In this document: one piece after another, positions 33,747 to 46,111 of the stretch | Numbering within the stretch: position 1 is the stretch's first letter | Layout of the letters: the number at the start of each line of letters is the position of its first letter | From: Hesseltinella vesiculosa | Taxonomy: Eukaryota > Mucoromycota > Mucoromycetes > Mucorales > Cunninghamellaceae | Direction: 5' to 3' | DNA length: 64,000 nucleotides | NCBI GenBank assembly: GCA_002104935.1 | Contig: MCGT01000002.1 | Span: forward strand, 1,449,656 to 1,513,655 | The notes under the pieces: model-generated | The model's input: the letters and a program-made list of their open reading frames with translations, nothing else | What the model was told of the DNA's origin: nothing | Database searches by the model: none | Translations under genes and position numbers: made by a program

Positions 33747-36700
33747 TCAGAGTTTCTGTCTAGTTTCTATGGTTTGGATTTGTTGAATGATATCACCAGG
33801 TTGGAAATCTGTAAAGCCTTCGAAGGCCATGCCACATTCCAAGCCTTTCTTTGCCTCGTTAATATCCTTTTTCACTTGGCGGAGTGTATCGAGTTGACCT
33901 TGAAAAAAAAAAGGGATCAGAGTCAAGACATCGCGTGACACCACACTTCTTTCCTTTTTTGCACGGGGACTTTACCTTCCCAGATGGATTCCTTATTACG
34001 GATAACTCGCACCTTGCCATTCCGATTGATTATGCCATTGGTGACACGACAGCCTGCGACGGGCTTGGTTTGTTTACCCTTGATGGTGATGTCGAAGAGC
34101 TGCAAGATGGAGGCTTCACCAAGAACTTGGGTGGTGACAACAGGGGGCAACATGTCGCTGAGCTTCTCCTTGACATCGTCCAGAAGTTTGTAAATGACAG
34201 AGTAGGATTTCACAGCCACAGCTTGCTTGGCAGCCTCGGACAGCACTTTTTTGTCGGCTTTGACATTAAAGCCAATCACTTGCCCATCACACGCCGCGGC
34301 CAGCTGCACATCGCCGTCGGAGATTTGCCCAACGCCACTGTGTACCACTTTGACTCGGATTTGCTTGTTTTGGAGACCACTCAGGCTGTCGACGACCGCT
34401 TCGACTGTACCACTCACGTCACCTACGCAGCAAATGATAAGATGAGCCAGTCGATCTTTCTGGAAGCCTGCGTCGGAATGTTTTTTTTTGTACCTTTGAC
34501 AATCGCACGTAGTTCCAAGACATCGTTTCCAGTATCAATCAGGCCATCTTCTTGCAAAGTTTGTTGCAGCGCGCTCATGCGTTTGCCCAAGGATTCTGGT
34601 ACTTGATCCGATAACCCACGGTTGTACATCATCATCTCCTTTTGGTATTGTTTCTCCACAAGGCGCTCGTGTTCCAGGATTTCTCGTTGTTGACGGCGTT
34701 TTTCATTGATCACATCCAGGTCACGCAATTGTTGATCCCGACCACGACGAGCTTCGCGATTGGTCACCACCGTTTTTGCCGTGGACTAGGGTTGAAAAAA
34801 AAAAAATGGAAGGTGAGATGTTGTGCCCCTGGAAAAAAAAAATCGGTTGACATGATTACCTCGTCCTTGGCTTGGAGCATTTCATCACCAGCCACCGGTA
34901 CGTCCTTCCAGCCAATGACCTTGACTGGGGTACCGGGGGGTGCTTGCTTGAGAGGTTTTCCTTGGTGGTCAGTCATCGACCGAATCTTGCACCAGGTTTG
35001 GCCAGCGACAACGACGGAGCCGGGCTTTAGGACCCCGCGCTGCACAAGCACCGTGGCCACGTTACCTCGGCCTTTTTCGACTTGTGATTCCAGTACGACA
35101 CCTTCGGCTCCTTGAGGGTCTTGGTCAGCCTTGAGTTCCATGATTTCCGAAAGCGTGATGATGGTTTCTTCCAGCTGGTCCAGATTCAGGCCAGTGAGGC
35201 CCGACACTTCGACGCAAGGCACCTCGCCACCGATTTCTTCCAGGTGAACATTGTAGCGCGAAAGTTCTTGCTTGACGAGGGACGCATCGACACCATGCTT
35301 GTCGCACTTGTTGACTGCCACCACCAATGGTACACCAGCGGCTTGAGCATGCTTGATGGCCTCTTCGGTCTGGGGCATTACTCCGTCATCGGCCGCCACC
35401 ACAAGCACCACAATGTCGGTCACCTGCGCACCACGAGCTCGCATCGCTGAAAATGCGGCATGGCCGGGTGTATCCAAAAATGTAATAGTTTTTTTCGATG
35501 GCAAGGTCACTGAAAAAAAAAGATAATTGAATAAAGACATTGCGATGGCGGTGCAGCGGTTGTTTTACCTGAGAAGGCGCCGATGTGTTGTGTAATGCCG
35601 CCAGCTTCGCCAGCAGCCACTGAGGTCTTTCGCAAGGTATCTAGCAAAGTTGTTTTGCCATGATCCACATGGCCCATAATGGTCACAACAGGAGGTCGGC
35701 TGGGGAGATTGGTGGTGTCTTCGGGTTTTGGGCTGTGGTAAAGGTTGCAAATGATAGGAGGTGAGTCGCGCTTGCTTTATTATTTTCTTATTTTCTCATA
35801 GTGTTACCGAGGATATAAATCCAGAGATTGTCTTTCGTCCAAAATAGGATTCATATTCAATTGCATGGCGATCAAACTGGATTCATCTGCACTCAGCACT
35901 GGTAAGAAGAAGGGGGATCGGTGAGTCGACTGCTGGAAAGGTCATTCAATCGTGGAACTCACTTCGATCGTGCTTAGTGCTGCCCATTTCTAGTTCTTCC
36001 ATAGTGCCGATCATTTTTTCTACAAATTTGTAAAGAAAAATGAGACACATTTTTTTTTTTTGCATGATGGTGATACAGAGGCGGGGAGAAAAAAGCCTCC
36101 CAGCCCCTGGGTGCTTCTTTTTTTTTTTTTTTTTACCCATGCGAATGCCAAAGACCTTGGCGAGGTTGGCGACGTTGATGATTTGGGGAATATAGACATC
36201 CTTGGTCTGGTTTTCCTTGTCGGCCAGTTCCTTGGCCCGCTGTCGAGCTTGGCGCTTTTCGAGGTGACGCTTGGCTTGCTCTTCTTCCCGGATGATCTTT
36301 GCTAGTTCTTCTTCTTTGCGCTGTCGTTCTTTGCGTTGAGTCACGGACTCGCCTTCACGGGGTGGTTTGGAGAATTTGTTAAGGTGTCGTTCGTTCAGTT
36401 TGCGTGATTCTCCTTCATGCTTTTCAGCATGGAAATCGACGGGCTTGGTCCAATTGCGCTGCTGTGGTTTGGCTCGATCGGTTTGCTGGTCGCTTGTGGC
36501 CGATCGCCTATTCTTGTCCTGACCAGTCCTGTTGTTATTGTTGTTATTGTTGTTACTGTTGTTACTGTTGTTATTGTTGTTGTTCCCGGTCTTTCTGGTA
36601 TTTGGGCGTTGTTTGTCAGCCTTGGGCTTATCCATGGATGCAGGACGCTTCCATTTATCCAGGCCAGAAGCAATGGAGGATCCCCGTGCCTTATTGTTGA

Positions 36701-36812
36701 TAGCATCGTTGCTGGCCAATCGGGTAGCATGGATCCAGCGTTGCGTGCAGCCACATGCTCGCTGCATTTTCAAAAGCTGTTGCATCCGCAAGATTCTTGC
36801 ACTGCTAGACAT
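33747..36812 (-). CDS. Translation initiation factor IF-2, mitochondrial
   Basis: The nine or so exons begin at 36812-36137 and 36019-35963 and end at about 33747. A basic N-terminus ([20 protein letters not shown]) fits a mitochondrial presequence. A poly-Asn run (about residues 77-94) and a charged coiled-coil (about 125-210) follow. The IF-2 N2 segment [20 protein letters not shown] leads to the G domain: [12 protein letters not shown] (G1), [10 protein letters not shown] (G2), DTPGHAAF (G3), NKCDK (G4). Domains II, III ([20 protein letters not shown]) and C2 ([20 protein letters not shown]) are complete. It delivers formyl-Met-tRNA to mitochondrial ribosomes. The gene is divergent from RPP30, starts 157 bp apart. 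Confidence 0.94.
36530..36593. repeat. GTT/ATT (Asn-codon) trinucleotide repeat
   Basis: An imperfect TTG-TTA/TTG-TTG trinucleotide tract that on the minus strand codes the poly-Asn run of mitochondrial IF-2. AAC and AAT are mixed, so the tract is old enough to have interruptions. Confidence 0.85.
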
Positions 36813-36886
36813 GGTTGGGAAAAAAAGTGGAGAAAGGCGTTAAGAAAAGTGAGCTGGAAAAAAGTTTTTTTGAGTGAGCTCATGCC

Positions 36887-36917
<31 letters not shown>

Positions 36918-36969
36918 AGCGCCCTTTTTCTCTTGCTCACAGCTTTCGTTTTTGCTCTGTTGTTTGGCG

Positions 36970-38087
36970 ATGCTGTTTGATTTTAATCTGCCATATCACC
37001 AGGATCAGGATCAGCAAGAGCAGAAAAGACTTGAGGGAGTATTAGAAAGGATATATTCCAGTACGGCTGAAAGGCACTTGTCAACCCATGACTGATTATC
37101 CCTCTCTCTCTACAGTTGATCCTCGAGCTACCGTTGCATGGAATCTCCTTGTCAAAGACATCAGAGCAACAAAGGTAAGTACAATTAGAGGGTAAGAGTA
37201 CGCTGATCCAATCAAATGCAACGTATGCTGTGATGCTTCAAGATCAGCTCCATTTTTCTTTATTGACGCTTATTCTGCTCTTAGGTGATCGCGCCGGTGG
37301 CGGCAGATCGATTTGGCAAGACCATCACACAGTTGACGCGGGTCACAGTTCAAGTTGTGGATTCAAAAGGAAACTATCAGCTCTTGTCTGCCAACCCCTT
37401 GAACCAGCAGATCGACCTGCTGGCAGCCCAACCCACGAACATCGAGGTGTGTCGTCATGCCTGCCTGGCCTATGAAGTCGATATCATTTCCCTGGACTTG
37501 TCGCAACCAAACGCTGCCCTACCAGGCTATAGCTCAGCCCAGGTCGCTATACAGCGCGGCATCTTCTTTGAAATTTGTTATACCCAAGCCATCTCCGAGC
37601 GCCAACAACGTGTCGCCTTCTTTGCCAACGTCACCCGTCTCGTCGACCAAACCCGTGGCCATAATCTTATCCTCTCCAGTGGCGCTCTCCGTGCGCTCCA
37701 TATCAAGCGGCCGGCCGATTTGTGCATGCTGTGCGTCTGTAGACCAGTCAAGAAAGACGAGAAGCTGACCCTTTTCTATTTTTCTTCTGTAGAGGCAAGT
37801 TGTTTGGCATGTCTGATGACCAAGCAAGAGCAGCGGCCCGCTACAACTATGAACGGGTCTTGAAGAAAGCCGGTAAGAAGACATCCATTCAGAAAAAAAA
37901 ATCAGACGCAACCAAGCTCACTGATTTTGTATGAATAGAAACCCGAAAAAGCACACTGGTGGCTGCCATCCAGATCGAAAGTATGCCACCCGAATCTGAT
38001 CTCAAGCGAAAGCAGCCAGCATCACCCGCGCCTGAGTCCAAGTCTCAAAAAAAGAAAAAAAAGAAGCTGGCAGCCTCTTCGTCCTAA
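36970..38087 (+). CDS. RNase P/MRP protein subunit p30 (Rpp30/Rpp1)
   Basis: About five exons. The N-terminus MLFDFNLPYHQDQDQQEQKR is the usual Rpp30 start. Further motifs are VEVDIISLDLS-type YEVDIISLDLSQ, AIQRGIFFEICYTQAI, RVAFFANVTRLV, NLILSSGALRALHIKRPADL and LFGMSDDQARAAARYNYERV. Rpp30 is a TIM-barrel-like subunit of nuclear RNase P and MRP, which process pre-tRNA and pre-rRNA. The C-terminus is a Lys run (SQKKKKKKLAASSS). Exon 1 ends at about 37060 and the next acceptor is before TTGATCCTCG (about 37118). The stop lies 77 bp from the convergent metaxin stop. Confidence 0.9.
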
Positions 38088-38164
38088 CCCTATTCTGTGC
38101 CAAATGATTCAATAAAAAGGATGCACTTTTTGCAAATTCATCTAGCATTTTATTATATATTATA

Positions 38165-39415
38165 TTATTTTTGTTCAAGGTAGGTTTGGAAGATGTGTTT
38201 AGCGTAGTTGACGAGATTTTCGTGACGCTGGACGAGCTTCTTGAGGGTAGCGGCTTGGGCTTTTTCCTCGCGGGTAGCTTCATGCTTGTCAGCGGGAGGT
38301 AGGCTCAAAATGCAGTGCAAATAGGCAAACACAACAGCATCAAGTTTAGTGGGTTGGCTAAACAAAAAAAAAAAAAAAAGATCCCATGAGTGGCGGTCCC
38401 TTCATTTTGCGTGGTGTATGACAATTGTCGGTGCTTACGGCTTGTCGTAAAAAAAGGTTGCATCGCCCAGTTTCACGGACAGTGCTTCTAGGACTTCCGT
38501 GGCCTGTGCGTAGATCTACTCATAAAAGTAGGTGAGCCATGTTGAAAGAGCCTAGCAACATCCATTCGCTATACCTCTTCTCTGGATAAAACATCGCGAT
38601 CTGTCAGCAGCTGCTCAACCACTTGATCTTTCTTCTTGCTGGCAAGGATGCTGTTGATGGGTGCAGGGAGATGTCCATAATAAAATGACGAGGCGTGCGT
38701 GCTATAGTTCAAAGGTTCGAGCCACATGGAAAAGAGCTATATGGGTCAAGAGAAAGAAGAAGTAAGTGGCCAGGTCCTCCTCGGTCACTCGTTTGTATTC
38801 AGTGATTTTCTCCTTTTACCCAGGCAGCGTGTAGCTTGGTTTGGGCCATGGACATGAACGCAATGGCATCGTCTTCTTCGTTCCCGAGTGGCGTGTCCTT
38901 CTCCTATGTCAAAAAAAGAATAAAAGACAAAAGAGTGGGAGTGTCAGTGAAGAGCCGTTGCGTGTTATGTCGGGACTGTTTTGCCGTATCGAGATGGATG
39001 GTGACTTACATTGTCCTTGATCCACTGATCGATCTGTTGGCCAGCCAAAACTTGGCCGACGACTGTGACGAGGAATGGCAGGTGCTTGTTGGGCGAGGCA
39101 TCAGGCTCGTTGCCATTGACAATGTCGACATGGACGTTGCAGAATCGCAAATAGATCTAAGACAGTCAATGGTGGTTAACCAGGCAGGTTTCATCGAGAG
39201 CAAGCTGATGGGTTGTCATTTACCTGGGTGATCAAGCAGCCCACATCGAAACTGGCAACAGATCCTTTAGGACCAGGGCCGTAAATATACAAGGTGTCGT
39301 TTTCGAATCGTTTTGGCGCATTGACCGCAGGATACACTCTGAGGGGGAAGTTTTTCAGCTTCAAGAAGTCTAAACAGGCTGGTAGCTCCAGTGTTGGCAA
39401 ACGAGGTTGTGTCAT
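38165..39415 (-). CDS. Metaxin-like subunit of the mitochondrial SAM complex
   Basis: Six exons. Exon 1 (39415-39224) starts MTQPRLPTLELPACLDFLKL. The GST-fold metaxin pattern is visible: FDVGCLITQIYLRFCNVHVD, LPFLVTVVGQVLAGQQIDQW, WLEPLNYS, and the C-terminal TFFYDKPQPTKLDAVVFAYL block characteristic of metaxin and Sam35/Sam37 families. It ends with a helical NYAKHIFQTYLEQK. These proteins help insert beta-barrel proteins into the mitochondrial outer membrane. I cannot decide between metaxin-1 and metaxin-2 type from motifs alone. No obvious C-terminal membrane anchor is present, which slightly favours the metaxin-2/Sam35 side. Confidence 0.85.
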
Positions 39416-40288
39416 GGTGTGATATTTGTATATTTGAAAAGTGGAAGAAAAAAAAATAAAAGGCGTCCACTTCCGCTTTTTGGGAAAGCAAGCGGCTAAA
39501 GCCTGAGCTGACCCTGGGCGACTTTTTGTTAAAGCAAAATGCCTTTTTTCCAACCCAATTTCGTTTTGGTACACGTTAGAAACGGAAATGAGAACGGACA
39601 CTTGTTTAGTTGGACCTGGAGAAAGAGGCGGGTGGAGATCAAATAAACGGTCGAAAAATGAAGCAGCTTTGCAGGTCGAGATTTAGAATGCACGGTCGAG
39701 GCATACTCGTATTTATTATCTGCTGGTCCCAACATTTTGTGAAGGAAAAGTAGAAGAAACACGCCAAACACTCGCTCGCCATGTCAGCGTGCAAGTGCAC
39801 TTCAGTAGACCCAGCCCAACCTGACATGATCCTCTGCTATGCACTGTAGAAAAACGCCAATTCTCCTATTTTTTAACAGAGCATCATGACGCGGCACTTC
39901 CCCGCGAGAGCACTTTTTTTTTTTTTTTGACAGGAGATGCCATTTATTGCTCCAACAAAAACCTTATGCGAAGAAAAAAAAAAAAAAAAGAGGGAGGATA
40001 TCGAGATTTGCCGATTGTTGACAAACCTGTGGGAGCTTAAAAAAGGAGTGAAAAAAAAGGGGGAATCAAAAAAAGGAGGGATAAAAAAAGTAACACAAAC
40101 ACACAATGCAAGTGAGGTTGGCTAATTTCTCGCCAGGAGAAAAAAAAAAAAGGTGGAGTCATTCTTGTTTTCCATGCGATAAATATATGAGATTGAGATT
40201 GAGAATGATAAAGAAAGTGTGCCTATGTACAAGATGATTTTTTTGGAGACGGCAGTGTTCAAGAGGGTGGTGACAAGGCAATCACTCG
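39416..40288. other. Intergenic, A-rich, no gene supported
   Basis: Contains T16/A17 runs (about 39914 and 39973) and AAAAAGG-type purine tracts. Short frames exist but show no motif. Confidence 0.4.
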
Positions 40289-41176
40289 TTAAGTTTGATG
40301 GGCGTCCCGTGGGGCTTGCAGTAAATATTTGCGCTACAAGAAATAAAATTAGCGTGGATAATATGGGACCACCCGTCTCCTCCTCGTTTTTTTTCTCTCA
40401 CCCCCTCTTTTTTCTTCTTCTGTGTCATGCCTCCGTCATCAAGAAATTTTTAACTTACCTTTGCTTGGGACGCGGTGGAGCAAGAATAAGGTGAATAGCG
40501 ATGGGTGGCATAGGTCTCCTTGCGAGAGAGATTGGACCCAGATGGAGCTTGGATTAGGAGAAAAGGTGAGCCAGGGACACGGCGTTGGTATCGATCCAGG
40601 TCAGTCATGGTCAAGTGACAGTCGTGATGGTGCAGCGCCTCAGAATAGAATTGACGTGATTGCTGGTTTGCCTTATTGAAGTGGTCCTGTTTACGTTCCA
40701 AGGCTTGGTTTTGTTGGCGCAGGGTTTTCAGTCGTTGCTGGAGCTGGCGCCGGTCAGCAGCATGGATTTTTGGCGAGGGCGATGCTGGCGATAAGGGTCG
40801 CTTTAAATCAGGATGGCCGCCAATCCAGCGCACATGGTTCTTGGCATTTTTTTCGATCAAGCAGATACCTTCGAGAACGTTGGTGATGTCGTAAATGCGA
40901 CGCTTTTGCACGTTAAGCTGCGCCGCTGCCGTGTTCAAATCCAAATCGCCAAAATGACCGGATTGGAACAGTGTGATGAATTTCTTGGTTAAGAGGCCCA
41001 AGGATGAATCATAACGACTGGTTGTTTGACTGGTTGATCCCGTGAACATCGATTCTACTGATTTACCGCCATAAAGAGACAATGAAAAAAAAAAAAAAAA
41101 AAGTAAAGATACAGCGTGATTCTTGCGGGAACTCATTTTACATACCAGGGTTATAATAGGATGACGATGACAACAT
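40289..41176 (-). CDS. E2F family transcription factor
   Basis: Three exons (41176-41146, 41057-40459, 40333-40289) give 224 residues in frame. The winged-helix DNA-binding domain is clear: [40 protein letters not shown] and [32 protein letters not shown] is the family signature. A leucine-rich coiled coil ([20 protein letters not shown]) follows, then part of a marked-box-like region ([17 protein letters not shown]). E2F controls S-phase genes, usually as a dimer with DP. No retinoblastoma-binding C-terminus is seen. The protein is short. In an overlapping frame the last exon would read [13 protein letters not shown], so a frameshift near the 3' end is possible. Confidence 0.9.
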
Positions 41177-42167
41177 GAATGTTCTTGGAAAAGAGAGAAG
41201 GAAAAAGGCGGGAATTGACGACTGAAGATAAAAGAATGAAAAAAAAAGGAGAAAGAAAGGTGGTGCGTGTGAGACTTGGGGTTTAAATAAGGACCATGCT
41301 TTTATATTTTTACCACAAGAGGAAAGCGAGATGCAAACCTGATGTTTTGTGTTCGTTAAACAACATCATTTAAAAAAAGGGCGCAAAAAAATAAACCAGC
41401 TGCACGGACCGGCTCAAGTTCCTTTTTTGCTCCAGTCCTGCCCCTGAAAAAAACTCGGTCCGCGCAAACAAGAACAGTCATACGCTCAAATCCCATGCTT
41501 TCCATCTTTTTCTATCGATTCCATCCATCTCTCCCTCCTTTAAAAGGGTCCGTCCAAGTCAAAAAGGAGACAAGAAAACGTTTTGCACACCACTCTAGCC
41601 AAGAGACCGCCAATATATTTTTTTACTCCTTTTCTACCGCATGTGACAAAGGCATGAATCGTACCCAAAATAAATAATCCGGTGACACTCGTCCGAGGGA
41701 CAAAAAAGCTTTGATAATAAACACTAGGAGGCAAGCTGTGATTTTTTTTTTTGAGGAGCGGCAAAAGGAGTGAAAAGAGGGGCATAAACAAACGGGGCAT
41801 ACATCTTAAAATGGATGTTTACTTTTTTTTCTTCGTGCATGTTTTACTCTCTTCCGATATAAATGAAGATTACTGTTGTTATTGTTTTGGCTATGTGTTC
41901 CGTGCTCATCAGTGCTGATCCTGCTCCTGCTCCCGATCATTATTCTCTGCCTGAGTGTTTTAGTAAAAAAAAATGATGACTGGTACAAGAAGATGCACTC
42001 CCAAACACCTTCAACCAGGTGAGAGATATCGTGGCTACTGTGGAGCAAAAGGGTGTGAATGTTATGCCGTAGCGTGATCTTCTTACAATCAAAGGACGGC
42101 TTCGCTGTGGTACTGAAGGATCTGCCACAATCAACAGGAAATGACATCACGTAGCAAAAACATGCTT
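41177..42167. other. E2F upstream region and intergenic, no gene supported
   Basis: Contains GA-rich and T-run sequence. Frames at 41806-42150 (minus) have no recognisable motif. One contains STVATISLTWLKVFGS, not enough to call. Confidence 0.35.
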
Positions 42168-42916
42168 TTAAGACGTAAGAGTACTGTAAATTCGCCCAAT
42201 AACGAGAACGAAAAATAAAAGTCGCCCTGATAAACGTTTACTTTTTTTTTTCTCTATGGGGTGAATCTTTAAACAATATTTGTCACTTTTTGCAGCAGCT
42301 GCATCCTGATTATCATCCTCTTGAAGCTGTCGTTTTACTGATCGCATTTTTTTTTCAATCCCCTGTTGCGCAAGCTCATCGAACGCAGATGAGTAGGCTA
42401 GCCGCCAGCTGGTATTTAATATTTCTTGATAAACTTTGATGTTGGCATCGCAAATTGATTTGATTGCATCAAGTAATTGAGCTTCTCGATCCACTGATGT
42501 TATCAAGATTTGTTGCAAGATGTCGAACAATCTGACCACCGTGAAAATCTTTCCAACCTTGACTTTCCAGCAGACACGTTTCTTGGTCAAACAAAAGCGG
42601 TGAATGAGTGCAAAGCTGCGCCAATCCATTTCTAAGCAGAGGAATGATTGATAATGTGATATTTTCTAGCCACAGATCACAATGCACATCCATTGGTCAG
42701 GGCAAGGTACTGGAACTAAGGAGCTTGATTGGGATGATTGGGGCATGCCCAAGTGATTCATCCATGGGAGCGTATAGCACATCAGAGTGTGTACCGTCCG
42801 CCCATACAGAATCTCCAGTTATGTAGGCATCGCCATCAACACCTCACCTCACCTACGACTGCCTTGGTGACAATGTCTTTGACTTCTGGATGTTTCAGAA
42901 GATTTTTAGTTGTCAT
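42168..42916 (-). CDS. Hypothetical protein, uncertain exon structure
   Basis: A possible first exon starts at 42916 (MTTKNLLKHPEVKDIVTKAV, GT after GTAG). A second open stretch from about 42634 reads MDWRSFALIHRFCLTKKRVC, then LFDILQQILITSVDREAQLL, SICDANIKVYQEILNTSWRL and QQGIEKKMRSVKRQLQEDDN. Splicing the two keeps the frame (G|AA ATG). A segment between them (SVWADGTHSDVLYAPMDESL) also looks coding, so an exon may be missing from this model. The family is not recognised. It lies downstream of the RCC1-like gene on the same strand. Confidence 0.35.
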
Positions 42917-43159
42917 ATCCTATCCGTTCCTGATCTTCGTTCAAATGTAATTTGACAAGTTGGCGTTGCCATGGGAAAATAAAAAAGTGAAACGTTCGGT
43001 TAATTTTATTTTTTTGATGAAAAAAACAAATCTGCAAGTAAGCCAAGAAGATGGGGGGTTTTTTTTGGAACACCCTGAAAAGAAAGCTTCTTCAGAGTGC
43101 TTGCCTATTATGACACTTGCCCAACCATTCATAAGAATATTTAACAATCCCTGTACAAT

Positions 43160-44753
43160 TCATTCAACACAAAGTGCCATGGCATGATTGGTTCCCAAAA
43201 CAAGAGATTCCACTTGCCAGCCATGAAATTCCAGGCGAACGGCAGTAAATGCATGATCAACATGCCCTAAGCCTAATCGACCACTTGATCCATTTAATCC
43301 CCATGTAAACAAATCTCCAGAATCTATTAAATCCAAATAAATCAGTTCCCTTTTTCTTTTGCCCCTCCTTCAATGTTTTTTTTCTCACGCCCCCTTTTTT
43401 TTTGTAAATTTGATTTCCTTACCAGAAAGTGCTGCAGCATAATCAGTGGCGGCAAATACCCCTGTGATCTTCCTGTTGTCTAATCCATTCACTTGACCAA
43501 GAGCAAGTGATTCCAAAGTATCTGATCCTCGACCCAAACTACCGTAGCCACAGGAATACACTTTGCCATCGTCTATTAAAGAAGAATACTTGTCATTATC
43601 TGCCTTTGTCCAATATTTTAATATATTTAGTCCTACCTGTCAGCACAATGGAAAAGGGTCCTCCTGCCGCAATATCCACCACCCTTCCCATGGTTGTCAC
43701 TGGCGTGGGTGATAAAATCTAAAAAAAAAAAAATTAGCTTCGCATCTCCATAAACAACCACTTACCCGATCTATTTTTCGACCTTGCATTCCTTGGCCAT
43801 ATTCTGAGTTACCCCAGACCCACAATGCACCGTCATCTTATCGTGAAGAAAATGAGTCGCCAGAGTCTATTGGCTTCTATTTTTGGCAGACTTACCCATT
43901 AATGCCAGTGTAAAATCGGTTGAACTCGACAATTTTTTGACGCGACCTTCCAAGGCCACTCGATGAGGTGTTGCTTGGTCCATCGCCTTCTCATCGCCTT
44001 GACCAAGCTGACCATCAGCGCCCCATCCCATGCCAAAAGTCGCGGTATCTAAATATTGACCGTGAATAAGCGTCGTAGCCCTCTGGTTGAACTGTACCTG
44101 TAGAGAAGATGGTATTGTCTAGTCCACATACTAGATTCGTGATGGACGATTCTTGGATAGTGACCTGAGTAGGTTTCGACTGAGTGACAAACGTTCCTGG
44201 CCTTGACGCTTTGCTTTCGCTGAGACCGAGCTGACCGTACATGTTGTTGCCCATGCTGTAGAGGTGATCGCGTCCCTGCTGGTGAAGAACGATATGGGAA
44301 TGCTCTCTGCCGCAACCAAGATGCTTGACTTGTGTATGATCTTTCAACATCATGACAATGTGATCTTTGTTTACTTGTCCTACAGCACAGTTCCAAAAAA
44401 AAAGTGAGAAAAAAGGACCTCTCTTCATGATCAAGCGAGCTGCTTACCAAGCTGATTGCCATGATTCAACCCAAAACCATAGACATTTTCTTTTGTAGAC
44501 AATAGCGAGTGGCCCCAACCGGCGGCCATGCATGTGATTGCTTCTGTAGCCTGCAACATAGAAGAATCAAAGTCAAAAGGTTAAGTTGGTTTTCAAGGAG
44601 CCGATGCGCAAACAGATCACCCACAGGCAGCGCGTAGTCAGGTTCATGATTCAATAATACAGGCTGTAGCAGATTGGTTGCAGATCGATTCAGTGGTAGA
44701 AAATGGGAATGACCCCATCCAAAGAGAGCACGCCTGACCGTGGATGTTGACAT
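43160..44753 (-). CDS. RCC1-repeat (beta-propeller) protein
   Basis: Several exons separated by short introns. Repeated RCC1 motifs are visible: ALFGWGHSHFLPL, HSLLSTKENVYGFGLNHGNQ, LYSMGNNMYGQLGLSE, GMGWGADGQLGQGDE, ALWVWGNSEYGQGMQG, KVYSCGYGSLGRGSD and LFTWGLNGSSGRLGLG, each with the G-x-N/W-G-x-x-x-G-Q/R pattern. About seven repeats fit one propeller. It ends NHAMALCVE. Such proteins act as GEFs or scaffolds. The short N-terminus before the first repeat and absence of chromatin-binding tails suggest it is not the nuclear Ran GEF, and a mitochondrial RCC1-like (RCC1L) role is one possibility. Start 44753 is chosen because the first repeat begins 10 codons later. Confidence 0.8.
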
Positions 44754-44799
44754 GCAGACAAAAAAAAAGACAAAAGTTTTTGCCAAAACTTAAACGTCG

Positions 44800-44998
44800 G
44801 CGGAGCTTGAAACTACAGACGTCTTTTTTTTTGCGTTTTGAAAAAAAAATAGCATGAATTGTACAGGATTTTTGCTCTGGTAAATCGACATGATATTTTG
44901 CATGGGTGCAGTAGATCGTGAGCCATGATGAACGTGAAAGAATAAAGTCGATTGGTGGAGGCCTCTCAGCCAACTTTTGAGCGATTTAATTTTCACAA
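44800..44998 (-). repeat. Dispersed repeat family, copy C (diverged)
   Basis: On the minus strand it aligns with copies A and B: AAAAGTTGGCTGAGAGGCCT, CCACCAATCGAC, CACCCATGCAAAATATCA and GTCGATTTACC. It is the most diverged copy and lies 45 bp upstream of the RCC1-like start, so it may be part of that gene's promoter. Confidence 0.6.
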
Positions 44999-46100
44999 CG
45001 CCAAAACCTCAGCCAAAAAACGGCGACTTTCCGCAGGGGACCCCCAGGACACCTGGCGCTTGAACACAAGCTGTGTGTGCATGGCATCGGATTTTGAAAT
45101 TTTGAAGTGGTTGGGTGACGAGATCAAGTTGAAGCTATTGAAATACAAAACCTACTTTCTATTCATTTTTCCTTTTCCCTTCTTTCACTCCAACAAGCAA
45201 AGGGGATGGTTTCCTATCGACCTCGTCTGTGAAGCTATACATGAGGGGTCAGTTTTTCTTCATCTCATACTGTATGTGCGTCAATAAATCGTCGAAAAGC
45301 GATACCCGCCAATCCACTCCATTCATAAACCGAGCTTAGGGTGGGGGTAATAATGGCCAACCCCACAAGCCTCCCTGACACAGCGCTTCGGTGGTCTTGG
45401 GATAAGCAATCCCCAAACAAAGAAAAAAGTAAAAAGGATAAAATAAGCATAATTAAAAAAAATTAGCCTTGCAAAATTGGGCTCCCCAATTCCGCCAAGA
45501 AACTCCAACGATCCCATGAAGGCAATGGTGATAACCTTTGATGTTTAAAAATATAGTTTCCCTGGCTTACTTGCCGCGTAATTGCATGCCTTTGTGCAGG
45601 CGCAGTGCTTGACCTGTCACATATCAATAGGCTTATCGCCTGCCAAATATCCTAAATTTAAACTTTTCCTGGGAGTCCCCAATCGTCTCTCTTCAACAAA
45701 TTGCAATTCACATGCCTATGGGTTACATTTAGGCAGAAATACAAACGTGCTGTCTACTGGTACCGCCAGTTTGATCGAAAGGTGAGAAGATAACGAACCA
45801 TCAGCAGCATCAGCTGAGAAGGGCGGGAAATAAACGACAGCAGAGAAAGTAGGAGTTTGCCAGCGTCACATCTGTTCCAATACATGCTGGTATATGTTGG
45901 ATGAAGGCAATGACAATGAAAGCAAAAAAAAGAAAGAAGGCAGCCATGATGGCAACCGTAAAATGGCGCTGAAAAAAAAAGAAAACTAGAAAAGGAGGCT
46001 GCTATGACAAGTGGAAGCCGAGTCGGAAACATAGCACCCTACACTCAAGCCAATTACGTGACAGTGCACAGCCAAAAAAAAAAAAAAAAAAAAAAAAAAA
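44999..46100. other. Intergenic region, nothing convincing
   Basis: Contains short frames without motifs, a segment with CCCCAACCCC-like clusters at 45340-45500, and an A28-type run at 46072-46101. No gene is supported. Confidence 0.4.
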
Positions 46101-46111
46101 ACTACTCAATC

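Noticed and set aside
38700..38740. GGTTCGAGCC resembling a tRNA T-loop
   Set aside because: It lies inside the metaxin gene and no acceptor or anticodon stem can be formed around it.
45754..46032. Hydrophobic Cys-rich frame that could be a membrane protein
   Set aside because: No supporting motif, and the hydrophobicity comes from CT-rich DNA.
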